The notes below the pieces were generated by a model that saw only the letters and a list, made by a program, of their open reading frames with translations, was not told the origin of the DNA and did not search any database. Of a DNA stretch of 64,000 nucleotides, positions 24,652 to 33,236 are shown in pieces. Both the position numbers and the translations under genes were made by a program. Numbering within the stretch: the first letter of the stretch is position 1; each line of letters opens with the position of its first letter. Source of the DNA: Leifsonia williamsii (GTDB lineage: Bacteria > Actinomycetota > Actinomycetes > Actinomycetales > Microbacteriaceae); assembly GCF_030433685.1 (NCBI RefSeq), contig NZ_JAROCF010000001.1:1054001-1118000 (forward strand), read 5' to 3'.

Positions 24652-26754
24652 TCAGCTGCAGCTGATGAGGGGCGCCGCCCAGTCGGCGCGGTCGTTGTAA
24701 CCGCCGTCGCCCGCGTCTCCGACATGGAGCACCAGCTCGCGCGCACCGGTCAGGTCGACGTCGAAGGCGACCGCCGTGCCGCGCGAGACCGTACCGCTCT
24801 CCCAGACGGTCGTCCCGTCGGCGACGAGCGAGAAGGTCGCGGTGCCGCCCTCCGGACCGACGTTGTCCACGACGTCGTCGATGCCGACCGCACCCGTCAG
24901 GCGCGTGCACACGCCGCCCACGTAGTAGCGGATGTCGGACGGGCTGGCCACGCCGAGCCCGGTGCCGTAGGTCGCACCGGCGACCCGGATCGGGTTGCCT
25001 CCGCCGACGCTCTGGTCGACCGCGGGAGTCATCCATCCGCTCGTCGCCGAGATCCAGGGCTGGTGCGACAGCGGCTGGTCCGCGCCCGACGGCGGCGCGG
25101 GTGCCACGGTCACCCGCGCGGCGGGGGAGGTCACCGTGACCTCACCGCCGGAGCCCGTGAACCGCACGGAGGCGCCGATGTCGTTCGATCCCGTGCTCGC
25201 GCCCGCGGGGACGGTCACCGAGAAGGCGACATCGGCCGTGCGGCCCGGGAGCAGCACCGGCACACCGCCGCCGGTGGCCGTCGCCGTCCAGCCGTCGGGC
25301 GCGGTGAGCGTCGCACGCGGCGCCTTCACCGGAGTGAGGCCGTCGTTGCGAAGCGTGACCGTCGCGTCGATGGTCGAGCCTCCCGCGGCGAGCAGGTCGC
25401 CGGTCGGGGTGATCGCCGTGCCGTTCACCGCGGTGAACGTCGGGGCGCCGGCCAGCACCCGCGGCGTCTGCGGCTTGCCGGTGCTCTTCGACACGATGAG
25501 CACCGAGACACCGTGCGCCGGGACCTCCGAGCGGATGGCGTCCTTGCTCTCGGTGACGGCGTCCGTCCACACGTCCTGGACCGCGACGCGGGTGGCCTTG
25601 AGGCCGATGGCGGAGGCGGTGGTCGCGACCTCGGACGCGGCGCCGCCGCGGTTGACCAGAGCGACGGCGGTGGAGCCGTCGGCGAGCGGCTTCGTCCACG
25701 TCTCCGTGGTGCCGGCCGGGCCGACGCGCACGGCCTGCTTGCCCAGCGGGTCGCGGTCGATCGCGAGCAGGCCCCGGTTCGTCAGGGTCGCGATGGTGGC
25801 GTCGCTGAAGGTGCGGGGGTCGCTGCCCACGACGAGCGGGGCGGCCGACATGGCCCAGAGCGCCATCTGCGAGCGGAACTCCTCGTCCGTCATGCCCAGC
25901 TGCGGGCCCAGGTAGTCGGGGTCGTTCCAGTGCCCGGGGCCGGCGGCCTCGGGGTGACGGGCGTTGGCGTCGAAGTTGCGCAGCACGTCCGTGTACTTGA
26001 TGGAGTTGACGAATCCGACGTCGGTGTAGGTGCGCCACGACTGCGCGATGGCGGGCGCGTAGCTCCACGTATTCGTCGACTGCTGCGACTCGGGGTAGTC
26101 ACCCCAATCGGGCGAGGTCACCGGGTTGCAGAGGTTGAAGATGATCGGCCGGTTGCTGCTGTTGTGGCGCAGCGCGTCGGCGAACTCGGTGTAGACCGTC
26201 TTCGGATCGAGGTCCGCTGCGATGCCGCAGAGGAAGTCCACCTTGACGGCGTCGTATCCCCACTGCGCGAACGTGTCGGCGTCGGTCTGGTAATGGCCGT
26301 AGCTCCCCAGGCCGCACGAGCCGGGGATGTACGGACCGGCGTCGGTGTAGATGCCGGCCTTGAGGCCCTTCGCGTGGATCGCCGCGGCGAGGGCGGCCAT
26401 GCCGTCCGGGAAGCGCGCCGGGTCGCCCTGCAGCAGGCCGTCGGTGCCGCGCGGGGTGGACGCCTGCCAGCCGCCGTCGAGCCACACGATGTCGTACCCG
26501 GCCTTGGCCAGGCCGCTCGACACGAGGTGGTCGGCGACGTCGAGGACCTGCGTCTGCGTGTAGTCGCCGCCCAGGCCGAAGTAGGTGTTCCACCCCGCGT
26601 ACGGGGTCGCTGCCAGCGTGGAGGTGGAGGAGGGTGCGGTGGCGGGGGCGGCCTCCGCGGCCCCGGGCGCGGCGGCTGCGGGCACCGCCGCCGCGACCGT
26701 GCCGAGACCGAGCAGCGCCGCAACGCCGAGGCCCAGAACACGTCTGGTGATCAT
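24652..26754 (-). CDS. Secreted alpha-galactosidase, glycoside hydrolase family 27
   Basis: Precursor of 700 residues. A Sec signal (RRVLGLGVAALLGLGTVAAAVPAAAA) precedes a GH27 barrel with PYAGWNTYF, IVWLDGGWQ, nucleophile D173 in AVKVDFLCG and a probable acid/base D in SWRTYTDVG. After the antiparallel domain come a NEW3-type Ig domain (about 450-550) and a C-terminal NPCBM carbohydrate-binding module (about 560-700). It would act outside the cell on galactomannan or raffinose-type sugars, feeding the convergent ABC/GH36 operon. Confidence 0.93.
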   Translation of the reverse strand: MITRRVLGLGVAALLGLGTVAAAVPAAAAPGAAEAAPATAPSSTSTLAATPYAGWNTYFGLGGDYTQTQVLDVADHLVSSGLAKAGYDIVWLDGGWQASTPRGTDGLLQGDPARFPDGMAALAAAIHAKGLKAGIYTDAGPYIPGSCGLGSYGHYQTDADTFAQWGYDAVKVDFLCGIAADLDPKTVYTEFADALRHNSSNRPIIFNLCNPVTSPDWGDYPESQQSTNTWSYAPAIAQSWRTYTDVGFVNSIKYTDVLRNFDANARHPEAAGPGHWNDPDYLGPQLGMTDEEFRSQMALWAMSAAPLVVGSDPRTFSDATIATLTNRGLLAIDRDPLGKQAVRVGPAGTTETWTKPLADGSTAVALVNRGGAASEVATTASAIGLKATRVAVQDVWTDAVTESKDAIRSEVPAHGVSVLIVSKSTGKPQTPRVLAGAPTFTAVNGTAITPTGDLLAAGGSTIDATVTLRNDGLTPVKAPRATLTAPDGWTATATGGGVPVLLPGRTADVAFSVTVPAGASTGSNDIGASVRFTGSGGEVTVTSPAARVTVAPAPPSGADQPLSHQPWISATSGWMTPAVDQSVGGGNPIRVAGATYGTGLGVASPSDIRYYVGGVCTRLTGAVGIDDVVDNVGPEGGTATFSLVADGTTVWESGTVSRGTAVAFDVDLTGARELVLHVGDAGDGGYNDRADWAAPLISCS

Positions 26755-26977
26755 GTGAGCTCCTTGACTTCGTCGTCATCGCGGCGGTCGCCTGCGACCC
26801 TTCCATCCCAGCGCGGCGGCGGGCGCGCGAAGAAGACGCGAACCACGGAATACCTGGACAAGTCACTGACGGGCCGCGTCCGGAATCATGCGTTTCGTGG
26901 CCGATCGTGAGGAGCCGGGGCGGGGGAGCGGCGGCGAAGCTGGAGAAAAGCCGCCCGATCCGACCCGAGGAGCACAC

Positions 26978-27619
26978 GTGTCCACCGATGTCATCGCTGG
27001 GGTGTCGATCCCCGACAGCCGACTGGTCGCCGATGCGACCGAGCTGGTCCGTTCCACCACGCCGGAGCTCATCTTCCATCACTCCCGCCGGGTATTCCTG
27101 TTCGGGTCGCTGCAGGCCGCGCGCGCCGGCCTCCACCCCGACCCGGAGCTGCTGTACGTCGCCACGCTGTTCCACGACCTGGGCCTCGTGCCGCCCTACC
27201 GCGGCGACGCCCAGCGCTTCGAGCTCGACGGCGCCGACCGCGCCAGGGCGTTCCTGACCGAGCACCGCTTCAGCGACGCGGACGCCGAGCTGGTGTGGAC
27301 CGCGATCGCGCTCCACACCACGCCGGAGGTGCCGTGGCGGATGGCCCCGGTCGTCGCCGCCACCACAGCCGGCGTGGAGACCGATGTGCTCGGCATGCGC
27401 CTGGACCTGCTCACGCACGCGGAGATCGAGGAGGTCGTCCACGCGCACCCGCGGCCCGACTTCAAGAACCGCATCCTCGCCGCCTTCACCGCCGGTTTCG
27501 CCGAGCGGCCCGACTCCACCTTCGGCACGGTCAACGCGGACGTGCTGGAGCACTTCGTCCCGGGATTCCGGCGGACCGACTTCGTCGACGTCATCCAGAG
27601 CTCGGCCTGGCCCGAGTAA
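26978..27619 (+). CDS. HD-domain protein, cyanamide hydratase-like (copy 1)
   Basis: Protein of 213 residues from a GTG at 26978, five bases after GAGGAG. HD-superfamily metal ligands appear as H34/H35 (FHHSRRVF), H66-D67 (LFHDLGL) and H113 (ALHTTPE). The helical pattern, with the motif RVFLFGSL, resembles the HD family that includes fungal cyanamide hydratase, rather than nucleotide phosphohydrolases. It is a clear paralogue of the gene at 29664. The two copies bracket an MDR oxidoreductase and a GlxA regulator. The substrate is unknown; hydration of a nitrile- or cyanamide-like group is a hypothesis. Confidence 0.8.
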   Translation: MSTDVIAGVSIPDSRLVADATELVRSTTPELIFHHSRRVFLFGSLQAARAGLHPDPELLYVATLFHDLGLVPPYRGDAQRFELDGADRARAFLTEHRFSDADAELVWTAIALHTTPEVPWRMAPVVAATTAGVETDVLGMRLDLLTHAEIEEVVHAHPRPDFKNRILAAFTAGFAERPDSTFGTVNADVLEHFVPGFRRTDFVDVIQSSAWPE

Positions 27620-27661
27620 CCGGGGCGCACCCACCAGAACGAGAGACACGAAAGGACACCC

Positions 27662-28579
27662 ATGAAGGCGATCACCGTGAGCGACAGGGCGGCAGGCGCC
27701 GCCGGGCTGCGACTGGACGAGCTGCCCGAGCCGCACGCCGCCGAGAACGACGTCGTCGTCCAGGTGCGCGCCGCCGGCTTCACCCCCGGAGAGCTCGCCT
27801 GGCCGGCGACCTGGACCGACCGCTCCGGCCGTGACCGCACCCCCACCGTCCCCGGACACGAGCTCGCCGGTGTCGTCACCGCGCTCGGTTACGGCACCAC
27901 CGGCCTGACCGTCGGGCAGCGCGTCTTCGGCTTCGCCGACTGGGCGCGCAACGGCACGCTGGCCGAGTACGTCGCCGTGGAGACGCGCAACCTGGCGCCG
28001 CTCCCGGCCGACATCGACTTCGTGACCGCGGCGAGCCTCCCGATCTCCGGGCTCACCGCCTGGCAGGGCCTGTTCGAGCACGGGCGCCTGCAGGCCGGAC
28101 AGACCGTCCTGGTCGACGGCGTCGCCGGCGGCGTGGGGACGATCGTGGCCCAGCTCGCACGCGAGGCGGGTGCGGTGGTGGTCGGAGCCGGTCGCGGGTC
28201 CCACCGCGAGCGCGCCCTCGAGGCCGGCGCGCACCTCTTCGTCGACACGGAGGGTGACTGGTCGGCGGTGGAGGGCGGCGTCGATCTCGTGTTCGACGTG
28301 ATCGGCGGCGACGTGGGCGCCCGTTCGGCCGATCGGCTGCGCGCGGGCGGCCGGCTCGTGACCATCGTCGAGCCTCCGCAGCTGGCGCGGACGGATGTCG
28401 ACGCGGTCTTCTTCGTGGTCGAGCCGGACCGCGCGCAGCTGGTCGAGATCGCGCGCCGCGTGCGCTCCGGCGCGTTGCGGCCGTTCGTGGGCGATGTCGT
28501 CCCGCTGGAGGAGGCCGCCGCCGCGTTCGGCGCCCGGGCCGCCGGTCGCGGGAAGACCATCGTCCGCGTCGGCGACTGA
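27662..28579 (+). CDS. MDR-superfamily NADP-dependent oxidoreductase (quinone reductase-like)
   Basis: Zinc-free medium-chain reductase of 305 residues. The catalytic domain begins MKAITVSDRAAGAAGLRLDELPEP; the nucleotide fold is VLVDGVAGGVGTIVAQLAREAG. Family members reduce quinones, enones or other electrophiles with NADPH. It is 42 bases downstream of HD copy 1 on the same strand, probably one transcript, and convergent with the GlxA regulator with one base between their stops. Confidence 0.9.
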   Translation: MKAITVSDRAAGAAGLRLDELPEPHAAENDVVVQVRAAGFTPGELAWPATWTDRSGRDRTPTVPGHELAGVVTALGYGTTGLTVGQRVFGFADWARNGTLAEYVAVETRNLAPLPADIDFVTAASLPISGLTAWQGLFEHGRLQAGQTVLVDGVAGGVGTIVAQLAREAGAVVVGAGRGSHRERALEAGAHLFVDTEGDWSAVEGGVDLVFDVIGGDVGARSADRLRAGGRLVTIVEPPQLARTDVDAVFFVVEPDRAQLVEIARRVRSGALRPFVGDVVPLEEAAAAFGARAAGRGKTIVRVGD

Positions 28580-28580
28580 G

Positions 28581-29573
28581 TCAGGACGCGGCGGCCGACC
28601 GGTCGCCGGTGCGGAACCGCCGCTGATAGGCGGCCGGTGAGACGCCCAGCTCGCGGGCGAAGACGCGGCGGAGGCTCTCGTAGCTCGGGAAGCCCGCGCG
28701 CTGGGCGGCCTCCGTCGCGTTGTACCCCTGGTCCAGCAGCGAGCGCGCGATGTCGAACCGGATCGACTCGACGTACCGGGTCGGCGTCGTCGCCAGCTCG
28801 TCACGGAACAGGCGGCTGAGGTGCCGCGTGCTCACGTTGAGCTGCGCGGCGAGGTCGGCCTGCGTGTGCTGCGCGGTCGGGTCGGCGACGACCAGGTCGA
28901 CGATCCGCCGCAGCGCAGGGGTGCGCGGGGCGGTGCCCTGCAGCGGCGCCGAGAACTGCGACTGGCCTCCCGCGCGCTGGAGGTACACGACGAGCGCTCG
29001 TGCCACCGCGCGCGACAGGTCGGGTCCCTCATCCTCTTCCACCAGCGCCAAGGCGAGGTCGATGCCGGCGCTCACCCCTGCCGAGGTATAGGTCGCGCCG
29101 TCGCGCACGTAGATCGCGTCGAGGTCCACCGCCGTCTGCGGGTAGCGGGAGGCGAGCGCCCTGGCGACCTTCCAGTGCGTGGTGGCGCGCTTGCCGTCGA
29201 GGAGGCCGGCCTCGGCGAGGATGAACGCCCCGGTGCAGATGGAGGCCGTGCGCCGCGCATCCCGCGCGAGGGCGAGCGCGGCGTCGGAGAGCGTGCGCGG
29301 CACCGCCGAGCCGGGGTAGAGGTCGGCCCCCGCGACGATGACCGTGTCGGCGTCCGCGGCGAGCTCGGGGCCGCCGTCGACCGCCAGGCGGATGCCGACC
29401 GACGTCGTGACGTCGGCGCCGTCCGGCGAGACGACCGTGATCCGGTAGTCGGCTCCCAGCCGGTTGGCCTCGCCGAACACGTCGGCCGGCCCCGCGACAT
29501 CGAGCAGCTTGGCTCCGTCGTACACGAGGATCACGACGGACCGTCCGGCGCCGTCCGGTTTCGGGTGACTCAT
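28581..29573 (-). CDS. GlxA family regulator (DJ-1/PfpI plus AraC DNA-binding domain)
   Basis: Protein of 330 residues. The N-terminal DJ-1/PfpI domain keeps the nucleophile-elbow cysteine in ASICTGAFILAEAGLLDGKRATTHW. The C-terminal AraC part is TQADLAAQLNVSTRHLSRLFRDEL and ATEAAQRAGFPSYESLRRVFARELGVSPAAYQRRF. DJ-1 relatives include isonitrile hydratase and glutamine-amidotransferase-like sensors. It is divergent from HD copy 2 and convergent with the MDR gene, so it is the likely regulator of both. Confidence 0.9.
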   Translation of the reverse strand: MSHPKPDGAGRSVVILVYDGAKLLDVAGPADVFGEANRLGADYRITVVSPDGADVTTSVGIRLAVDGGPELAADADTVIVAGADLYPGSAVPRTLSDAALALARDARRTASICTGAFILAEAGLLDGKRATTHWKVARALASRYPQTAVDLDAIYVRDGATYTSAGVSAGIDLALALVEEDEGPDLSRAVARALVVYLQRAGGQSQFSAPLQGTAPRTPALRRIVDLVVADPTAQHTQADLAAQLNVSTRHLSRLFRDELATTPTRYVESIRFDIARSLLDQGYNATEAAQRAGFPSYESLRRVFARELGVSPAAYQRRFRTGDRSAAAS

Positions 29574-29663
29574 GGCCGCTCCCGGGCGGCGGCGGCACGC
29601 CCCCCGGCGGGATCGTGGGAGGTGCGGACGACCTCCGCACACCGACCCGGAATGGAGCAGGAC

Positions 29664-30296
29664 ATGTCGAGAATTATCGCAGGCGTCGCGTTGCCGGAGA
29701 CCCCGGCGGCCGAGGCGGCCCGGACCCTGGTGGAGGCGCAGAGCAGCCCCCTTCTGTACGACCACTCGCTGCGGGTGTTCCTCTTCGGCTCGCTGCACGC
29801 CCGCGCCAGGGGGCTGGAACCCGATCCCGAGCTGCTGTACGTCGCGTCGCTGTTCCACGACAGCGGACTGCTGGTCCCGCCGGCCCCGACGCCGCACCGG
29901 TTCGAGGTGGACGGGGCCGACCTCGCGCACGCCTTCGCCCTCGATCACGGGTTCTCCGAGGAGGCGGCGCGCCTCGTCTGGGAGGCCGTCGCCCTCCACA
30001 CCACGCCGGAGATCCCCGGGCGCATGGGGCCGGAGGTCGCCGCGATGAACCTCGGCGTGCTCACCGACGCCGTCGGGGCCGGCCTGGACGCCCTCGACCC
30101 GGCCGCCGTCGACGAGATCCTCGCCGCATACCCGCGCGACGACTTCAAGCGCGGCTTCCTCGCGACGTTCCACGAAGGGCTCAAGCACCGCCCCGGCACC
30201 ACCTACGGGACGATCAACGCCGACATCCTGGAGCACTTCGAGCCGGGCTTCCGGCGCGGGAGCATGGTCGAGCGGATCCTGTCGTCCTGGGAGTGA
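29664..30296 (+). CDS. HD-domain protein, cyanamide hydratase-like (copy 2)
   Basis: Protein of 210 residues, ATG at 29664 with GGAG six bases upstream. The layout matches copy 1: H34 (YDHSLRVFLFGSL), H65-D66 (LFHDSGL), H112 (ALHTTPEIPGRM), and the shared C-terminus TTYGTINADILEHFEPGFRR. Divergent from the GlxA regulator across a 90-base gap that should hold both promoters. The two copies differ enough to suggest different substrates or a heteromeric pair, not a very recent duplication. Confidence 0.8.
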   Translation: MSRIIAGVALPETPAAEAARTLVEAQSSPLLYDHSLRVFLFGSLHARARGLEPDPELLYVASLFHDSGLLVPPAPTPHRFEVDGADLAHAFALDHGFSEEAARLVWEAVALHTTPEIPGRMGPEVAAMNLGVLTDAVGAGLDALDPAAVDEILAAYPRDDFKRGFLATFHEGLKHRPGTTYGTINADILEHFEPGFRRGSMVERILSSWE

Positions 30297-30320
30297 TGCG
30301 CGCGTCCGTCCACGGCTCGC

Positions 30321-30788
30321 TCACTCGGCCGCCGCCGGTACTCGTGCGCGATCCTCCGCATCCAGCATCCGCTCCAGCCCCCGGAAGTCGCGCCGCAGGA
30401 TCAGCACCCACGCGAACCGCGGCAGCACCCCCACCACCCGCAGCCACCCCGAGATGTCGCCCGCGTAGGAGGCGTCGACGCGTGTGCCGCTGCGCTCGGG
30501 CGTGCAGACGTATTCGACCCGCGAGTTCCACGGCGCCGTCGAGTGCCAGACCACCCGTCGGTCGGGCTCGACCTCCTCGAGCACGTCCTCGAAGTGGGCG
30601 CGGAACGGGCCGAGGATGCGGTCGGTCGCGGCCCAGCGGGAGCCGACTGTCGGTGGGCCGTCACCGACCCGGCTCCGGGCCTCCACGGCCGGGGCGAACG
30701 CCGGCCAGCGCGCGGGATCGGCGAGGGGCGGGAAGACGCGCGCGGGCGGGTGGCCGATCCAGGCCGACAGGGTCACGCGCCGCCACAT
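30321..30788 (-). CDS. SRPBCC family (START-like) protein
   Basis: Protein of 155 residues with the polyketide-cyclase/START pattern: an N-terminal IGHPPARVFPPLADPARWPAF strand-helix and later FEDVLEEVEPDRRVVWHS, with a long C-terminal helix. Members bind hydrophobic ligands. It starts ten bases after the hemerythrin stop on the same strand, so the two are likely cotranscribed. Confidence 0.82.
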   Translation of the reverse strand: MWRRVTLSAWIGHPPARVFPPLADPARWPAFAPAVEARSRVGDGPPTVGSRWAATDRILGPFRAHFEDVLEEVEPDRRVVWHSTAPWNSRVEYVCTPERSGTRVDASYAGDISGWLRVVGVLPRFAWVLILRRDFRGLERMLDAEDRARVPAAAE

Positions 30789-30797
30789 GTCAGACCG

Positions 30798-31532
30798 TCA
30801 CACCATGGCCGGCACGGGCCGGTCCGGGTAGAGCTCCCGCATGTCGCGGTCGTACTGCCGCTTCATCAGCAGCAGGTAGAGCACGCGGATCGGCGGCGGC
30901 ACGTTCTCGCGCGTCCACTCCTCGCGCTCGTCCTCCGGCACGCTCGCCAGCAGCAGGCCGAGTTGCAGGGCCAGGACGTCCTTGCCCAGCTCCTTGCGGT
31001 GCGCGCGCAGCTCGGCGCGGGTGTGCTCCTCCATCCAGTCCCACTCCTGCTGCGACAGCACGGCGCCGGCCACGGGGAGGATGTCGGCCTCCTCTCCGGC
31101 GAGGTGGACGTTCAGCGTGTCGCGCAGCCGCTCGATGTCGGCGGCGAAGGCATCGCGCCGGCCGGCGTCGGCGGTCTCGACCCACGGCGCGAGCTGCGGC
31201 TCGATGCGGGCGAGGTGCTTCGCGACGGCGGCGTGCTCGGCCCGCATCCGGGAGACGTGGAGGGAGCAGCCGGGATCGCGCGCGACCAGCCGGTCCCACA
31301 GCGCGATGTCCTCGGTGTGGTGGTGCAGATGCAGGGCGTAGAAGTCGAGGTGCGCATACCGCCCGACGACCGCCGCGCGCTCGCGGTCGCCGTCAGGGAC
31401 GCCGCGGACGAGCTCCGGCAGCTCCCGGTACAGCCAGCGGAAGATCCGGTGCACCAGGATCAACCCGGACGTGTCGCAGCCGGCATGCTGTCCGTCGGGC
31501 ATCGGCCCCGACGAGGGCAGTCTGGTGGTCAT
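30798..31532 (-). CDS. Hemerythrin-domain protein
   Basis: Protein of 244 residues with a hemerythrin-like four-helix bundle in the first two thirds. Candidate iron ligands are in LHLHHHTEDIALWD, RMRAEHAAVAKHL and LNVHLAGEEADILP (H, HxxxE-like spacing). A C-terminal helical extension follows (PPPIRVLYLLLMKRQYDRDM). It probably binds a di-iron centre for oxygen, nitric-oxide or redox sensing. It forms a small transcription unit with the SRPBCC gene. Confidence 0.85.
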   Translation of the reverse strand: MTTRLPSSGPMPDGQHAGCDTSGLILVHRIFRWLYRELPELVRGVPDGDRERAAVVGRYAHLDFYALHLHHHTEDIALWDRLVARDPGCSLHVSRMRAEHAAVAKHLARIEPQLAPWVETADAGRRDAFAADIERLRDTLNVHLAGEEADILPVAGAVLSQQEWDWMEEHTRAELRAHRKELGKDVLALQLGLLLASVPEDEREEWTRENVPPPIRVLYLLLMKRQYDRDMRELYPDRPVPAMV

Positions 31533-31649
31533 GTCGCACCCCCGATCCGGCGCGGCCGGTCGCTCGGGTGAAGGCCGTGGGCGCGCCGATCGCGGGCAGT
31601 GTAGACCCGGCGGGCGGGGTGCGGGGAGGGGGAGGTACGTCCCTCGTGC

Positions 31650-32285
31650 TCACCCGCGCCGCCGCACCAGCCCCGCGAACACCGTCGCCGTCGTCGTCCC
31701 GTACACGAGGTGCGCCGCGAGGTCCTTGCCGAGCGTCTTCGCGTCGTACTCGGTGATGCGCTTGTACAGGCCGAGCGGAGGGAGGATCACGTAGCCGGAG
31801 AGCCACATCCCGGCTCCCAGCAGCAGCCCGTAGGCCGCGCGCGGGTGCTTGAGCGAGCCCGCGAGGAGGCCGTACGCGGTGGCGCCCGAGAGGGCGTACG
31901 CCCAGTGGGCGATGTTGTTGAGGGAGGCGGCCCGCTCGTCGGGCAGCCGGGTCTGGAACAGGCCCTCGATGATGCGGCGCCCGACCTGGGCCGGAGCCGG
32001 GGCGTCGTCCCACCCGGTCACGTCGGCGGAGAACTCCCAGTCGGGGAGGGGCTCGGTGCCGCGCTCGCGCCGGTACTGCAGGTAGAGCCACACGTCGAAG
32101 GCCACCGTGCCGACGACTCCCGCGGCGACTCCACGGGTCAGGGCGCCGAGCGGGGTGGGGCCGACGGCGGTCGGAGGCCGGCGCCGGGTGCGCGCGGCGG
32201 CCGCGGTGATCGCGGTGGCGGCGACGGCGACGACCGCGGTGGCGGCTCGGCGGGCGGAGCGGGGATCCTGCATGGCGAGGGTCAT
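31650..32285 (-). CDS. Hypothetical membrane protein
   Basis: Protein of 211 residues starting at ATG 32285, four bases after AAGGAGG. Hydrophobic segments include RAATAVVAVAATAITAAAA, GVAAGVVGTVAFDVWLYLQY, AYALSGATAYGLLAG, AAYGLLLGAGMWLSGYVILPPLGLY and the final VYGTTTATVFAGLVRRRG. The arrangement resembles small conserved membrane families of unknown function seen beside redox or stress genes. No enzyme motif is visible. Confidence 0.7.
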   Translation of the reverse strand: MTLAMQDPRSARRAATAVVAVAATAITAAAARTRRRPPTAVGPTPLGALTRGVAAGVVGTVAFDVWLYLQYRRERGTEPLPDWEFSADVTGWDDAPAPAQVGRRIIEGLFQTRLPDERAASLNNIAHWAYALSGATAYGLLAGSLKHPRAAYGLLLGAGMWLSGYVILPPLGLYKRITEYDAKTLGKDLAAHLVYGTTTATVFAGLVRRRG

Positions 32286-32398
32286 GGGCGCCTCCTTCGT
32301 TCCGGGCCAGGATGCCGTGCGGAGGGGGTGCTGGGGAAGGCCGCCGCTGGTGCGAGGCGTCGCCGCAGCGCATCCTGGAACCGGAAGCGAGGTGCCGG

Positions 32399-32671
32399 AT
32401 GGACCCACACGACCTGGCCGCCGGCCTGCTCGACCGCGCCGTCGCCGATCAGCAGGCGTCGCACCGCGTCGGAGCGGGCATCGACGTGCCCGCCGTGCGG
32501 GCGGAGGTGCGACGTCTCGCGCGCGAGCGCGGGGTGCGCATCCGCACAGGGATCGTCGGCGACGCGCTCGTGGTCGTGCGTGCGGACGCGGACCTGTGGC
32601 ACGAGCCGGTCGCGGTGATGCGGGAGAAGCTCGAGCCGGGCGAGCCCGGCGAGCCCGGTGAGCCTGTATGA
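32399..32671 (+). CDS. Small hypothetical protein with acidic GEP-repeat tail
   Basis: Protein of 90 residues, ATG at 32399. A predicted mixed helix/strand body (DLAAGLLDRAVADQQ, VPAVRAEVRRLARERGVRI, GDALVVVRADADLW) ends in a low-complexity tail of three Gly-Glu-Pro units. Its stop is overlapped by the upstream in-frame ATG of the GNAT reading frame. No family is recognised; the reading-frame bias is like its neighbours, so it is probably real. Confidence 0.5.
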   Translation: MDPHDLAAGLLDRAVADQQASHRVGAGIDVPAVRAEVRRLARERGVRIRTGIVGDALVVVRADADLWHEPVAVMREKLEPGEPGEPGEPV

Positions 32672-32699
32672 GGTCGGGGCCGCGCGCCTCTCCGGCTGC

Positions 32700-32705
32700 T
32701 AGCGT
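32700..32705 (+). promoter_or_regulatory. Leaderless-type -10 box of GNAT gene
   Basis: TAGCGT ends seven bases before the ATG at 32713, the spacing expected if transcription begins at the start codon. No ribosome site is visible, which fits a leaderless mRNA and supports the downstream start. Confidence 0.45.
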
Positions 32706-32712
32706 TCCCTCC

Positions 32713-33234
32713 ATGCCCGCCGTCACCCTCCGCGCCCGCACCGACGCCGACCTCGACGCGCTGTTCGCGATCGCGGCCGACGCCGGCACGTGGGAGGAGC
32801 GGACCCCGTCCATGCCGGCGCCGCTGACCCGCAGCGCGTTCGAGGCGCGGCTGGCGGCGGCCGAGGCCGCGGCGGCGCACGACCTGCGGTTCGTCGTGGA
32901 CGTCGACGGGGCGGCGGTCGGCAGCGTCTCGCTCTTCGGCTTCGACGACCTCGCCCGGCACGCGGAGGTCGGCATCGCGCTGCTGCCGGAGGCGCGCGGG
33001 CGGGGCATCGGCACGGCGGCCATCGGGCAGATCGTGGAGTACGCGTTCGTGCGCTGCAACCTGCGCCGGGTGCACCTCCAGGCCATCGCCTCCAACGCCG
33101 ACGCCATCCGCGCCTATGAGAAGGCGGGATTCGTGGTGGAGGGGCGGCAGCGCGAGCACGCCTGGGTGCGCGGACGCTACGAGGACATCGTGGTGATGGG
33201 GCTGCTGCGGGCGGAGTGGCGCTCCGCGAGCTGA
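32713..33234 (+). CDS. GNAT family N-acetyltransferase (RimJ/RimL-like)
   Basis: Acetyltransferase of 173 residues. Motif A, VGIALLPEARGRGIGTAAIGQIVEYAF, contains the acetyl-CoA pyrophosphate loop (RGRGIG). SNADAIRAYEKAGFVVEGRQREHAWVRGRYEDIVVMGLL is typical of the RimJ/RimL-like branch that acetylates protein N-termini or antibiotics. The start at 32713 removes 15 unlike residues. Convergent with the MFS gene; both stop codons lie in a 12-base palindrome. Confidence 0.88.
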   Translation: MPAVTLRARTDADLDALFAIAADAGTWEERTPSMPAPLTRSAFEARLAAAEAAAAHDLRFVVDVDGAAVGSVSLFGFDDLARHAEVGIALLPEARGRGIGTAAIGQIVEYAFVRCNLRRVHLQAIASNADAIRAYEKAGFVVEGRQREHAWVRGRYEDIVVMGLLRAEWRSAS

Positions 33235-33236
33235 GC

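Noticed and set aside
25142..26068. Antisense and shifted frames over the GH27 gene
   Set aside because: Low-complexity Arg/Gly/Ala composition with no domain; the GH27 frame has catalytic motifs and a signal peptide.
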